7,092 nucleotides of DNA from a bacterium (GTDB taxonomy: Bacteria > Desulfobacterota_D > UBA1144). Shown here piece by piece: positions 5,285 to 7,092 of the stretch. The notes beneath the pieces are model-generated. The model was not told the origin of the DNA, ran no database searches, and was given only the letters and a program-made list of their open reading frames with translations. Location of the stretch: positions 63,075 through 70,166 of the forward strand of contig NZXA02000029.1 of NCBI GenBank assembly GCA_002697665.2, written 5' to 3'. The first letter of the stretch is position 1; every line of letters starts with the position of its first letter. Position numbers and translations under genes: made by a program.

Positions 5285-7092
5285 TTAATTTGATAGATCA
5301 ATTGGAACAACTTCACTTATACCTTCCAACCTAGATGTCACTCCTATTAATTGTTTTGCAAATTTCATTGTGGTTTTATTATGAGTAATAATAGCAACTT
5401 GAGATAAATTAGAAATTTCATCCAACATTTCTCCAAACTTTAAAATATTCTTATCATCTAAGGGAGCGTCAACTTCATCTAATAATAAGAAAGGAGCAGG
5501 CCTTACAAAATAAGCTGATAGTAAAAGCGCTATTCCTGCTAAAGCTCTCTCTCCGCCAGAATATGATTTTAAATTTCTATATTTTTTTAGGCCTATTTTT
5601 AACATAACCTCAATTCCAGAATCTTTTGGTGAATCAGGATTTGTTAAAATGAGCTTACCTTCACCACCACCAAATAGCCTTTTGACATATTCGTCATATT
5701 TGGAGGTTATACGATTAAATGTATCAAGGAAAGCAGATTCTGACTCCTGATCAATCTTACTTATTGTTTTACTTAAATTATCTAAGGAATTATGAAGATC
5801 AATAATTTGAGAATCTAAAAACTCAAATCTTTCATCCAATTTTTTGAATTCTTCAGGAGCCAGTAAATTTACAGGTCCAAAATCATCAATTGTTTTTTGC
5901 AACTTATAAAACTTAGATTTGGCCAATTCACTTTCGCCCATTGTGGATATCTCATCGTTTTCAGAATCTGAAATATTTCTAATATCCTCATTGTACTCCA
6001 TATCTGTGAGCTGCTCTAATAATTGATCAATTTCAATTTTTGCTTTATGTAATTTGGAATCATACTCTTCTAACTCAGATCTTTTTATATCAATTTTTTT
6101 TATAAAATCTTTTATTTGCTCTTTGACTTCATTCGCTATTCTCTCATTTGCGATTATTGATGATTTAATATTATTAACCTCTGCATTAAAAATATTTATA
6201 CACTTCTCAAGTTCTGATTTTTTAATATTTTTTGAATCTTTTAGACTTAAATTTTTTTCAAATTTTTCCTCGTCGAGAATTATTTTATTTGAAATTTCAT
6301 CAATCTTATTTTCAAGTTTATTAGCTTTAGATGTGATATTTTGCATGTCTGACAATAGCGATTTTCTTTGTGAATCTAACCTTTCTCTTTCCTCATTATT
6401 TTTTGCATTGATGATATTTTTGATATTCTCATTATCACTAACTGTTATTTGATTAAATTTATCCTCATAGGATTTTTTTTCTAAAACAATGTCGCTTATT
6501 TCATCTTTAATTTTTTCAATTCTTAATACTTTGTCACTGATTTCAGTCTCTAAGTCCAAAATTTGATTCTCTATATTGGACTTTGAAGATATTTCTGAAG
6601 CAAGATTTGATTTAATTTCACTTATTGAGTTTGATAATTTTAAATAATTAACATTCTGAGACTCAATTTCTGAATCAAAAAGTTTTATTCTACTGTTAAT
6701 ATCGAATATCTCGTCTTCAATTTCTTTTCTATCCATCACTAATTGATCAATTTGAGTATCATATTTATCTTTCAAAATATTTAATTTTTTAATTTCCTCT
6801 TTAATTTGTATGATATTATCTGGCGCTGAACCAACTGTTATTGAACCATTTGAATCAAAATACTCACCATCTTTAGTCACAAAATTTAAACCAGGATAAT
6901 CTCTTTTTAAATTTAAAGCATCTTTTAAAGTATCTACAACATATGTCTCTCCAAAGATACTTGCAAGAAAAGGTCTATTCTCTGTACTACATTCAATACA
7001 ATCTATAATATTTTTGCACTCAAGTGACGAACTTGCACCACTATGTGTTCTGTAATCTAAAGGGACAAAGGTTCCACGACCGCTTGAGCTTT
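5285..7092 (-). CDS. smc: Chromosome condensation protein Smc, hinge to C-terminus (5' end outside window)
   Basis: The frame stays open from the right edge of the window to TAA at 5287-5285, giving 601 residues. A GTG at 6880 is internal, not the start. Smc proteins are about 1150-1200 residues, so this is the second half. Smc is the DNA-bound, ring-forming ATPase that organises and helps segregate chromosomes with ScpA/ScpB. Fragment numbering: residues 1-70 are the end of the hinge (GRGTFVPLD at 4-12, VVDTLKDAL at 51-59); about 85-395 is a long Glu/Lys/Ile/Asn-rich coiled coil; FGPVNLLA at 404-411 opens the C-terminal head; FGGGEGKL is near 474; the ABC signature SGGER is at 511-515; Walker B LLLDEVD at 535-541; D-loop APLDD; and the H-loop histidine is H570 in ITHNKTT. 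The signature reads YSGGE where many family members have LSGGE. The Walker A half lies outside the window. smc is followed by secA after 25 bases and is probably co-transcribed with it. Confidence 0.96.
   Translation of the reverse strand, partial: SSSGRGTFVPLDYRTHSGASSSLECKNIIDCIECSTENRPFLASIFGETYVVDTLKDALNLKRDYPGLNFVTKDGEYFDSNGSITVGSAPDNIIQIKEEIKKLNILKDKYDTQIDQLVMDRKEIEDEIFDINSRIKLFDSEIESQNVNYLKLSNSISEIKSNLASEISSKSNIENQILDLETEISDKVLRIEKIKDEISDIVLEKKSYEDKFNQITVSDNENIKNIINAKNNEERERLDSQRKSLLSDMQNITSKANKLENKIDEISNKIILDEEKFEKNLSLKDSKNIKKSELEKCINIFNAEVNNIKSSIIANERIANEVKEQIKDFIKKIDIKRSELEEYDSKLHKAKIEIDQLLEQLTDMEYNEDIRNISDSENDEISTMGESELAKSKFYKLQKTIDDFGPVNLLAPEEFKKLDERFEFLDSQIIDLHNSLDNLSKTISKIDQESESAFLDTFNRITSKYDEYVKRLFGGGEGKLILTNPDSPKDSGIEVMLKIGLKKYRNLKSYSGGERALAGIALLLSAYFVRPAPFLLLDEVDAPLDDKNILKFGEMLDEISNLSQVAIITHNKTTMKFAKQLIGVTSRLEGISEVVPIDLSN

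Noticed and set aside
6054..6452. 132-codon open frame on the plus strand, antisense to smc
   Set aside because: It lies fully inside the smc coiled coil, is rich in Phe/Ser/Leu as expected from the reverse complement of a Lys/Glu/Asp/Asn-rich coil, and has no recognisable motif.
5285..6880. smc fragment starting at GTG 6880 as a complete 531-residue protein
   Set aside because: The frame continues open to the window edge and translates to a good Smc hinge, so the GTG is an internal valine codon.

Overview
The window is a compact, strongly AT-rich piece of bacterial chromosome, roughly 30% G+C by eye. About 98.6% of it is protein-coding; only four gaps of 2, 20, 55 and 25 bases separate genes, and both convergent junctions overlap. 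It holds seven core-type genes and one small gene I do not recognise. There are no RNA genes, mobile elements, CRISPR arrays or riboswitch-like leaders. Density, base composition and gene content suggest a streamlined, probably free-living bacterium. HspQ points to a proteobacterial or related lineage. By recalled family resemblance, SecA looks more delta-proteobacterial-like than gamma- or alpha-like, and HspQ looks alpha-like, so I do not assign a taxon.

Layout. (1) Plus strand, 1-1286: the 3' part of thiD (thiamine pyrimidine kinase) runs two bases from folD (methylene-tetrahydrofolate dehydrogenase/cyclohydrolase), which has a clear AGGAG ribosome binding site. (2) Minus strand, 2122-1275: folK (HPPK, folate synthesis) is followed by hspQ, whose end overlaps the end of folD by 12 bases. 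A small palindrome covers both stop codons and may be a bidirectional terminator. (3) A 55-base divergent intergenic region (2123-2177) separates folK from a plus-strand pterin-4a-carbinolamine dehydratase gene. Neither gene has a visible Shine-Dalgarno sequence, and the promoter-like boxes imply very short or absent leaders. (4) Minus strand, 7092-2453: the 3' half of smc, then secA, then a 77-residue one-helix membrane protein gene joined to secA by an ATGA stop/start overlap. That gene meets the pterin dehydratase gene tail to tail with a 4-base overlap.

How the genes relate: folD, folK and the pterin dehydratase all handle folate or pterin compounds, and ThiD shares the one-carbon/vitamin theme. 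Smc (chromosome compaction) and SecA (protein export) are likely co-transcribed. The most interesting points are the SecA C-terminus, where the usual zinc-binding SecB/lipid-contact motif is absent and replaced by an acidic linker plus a Lys/Arg-rich tail, and the translationally coupled small membrane protein directly after it. I see no clear new defence, mobile or biosynthetic system here; the window is mainly housekeeping.
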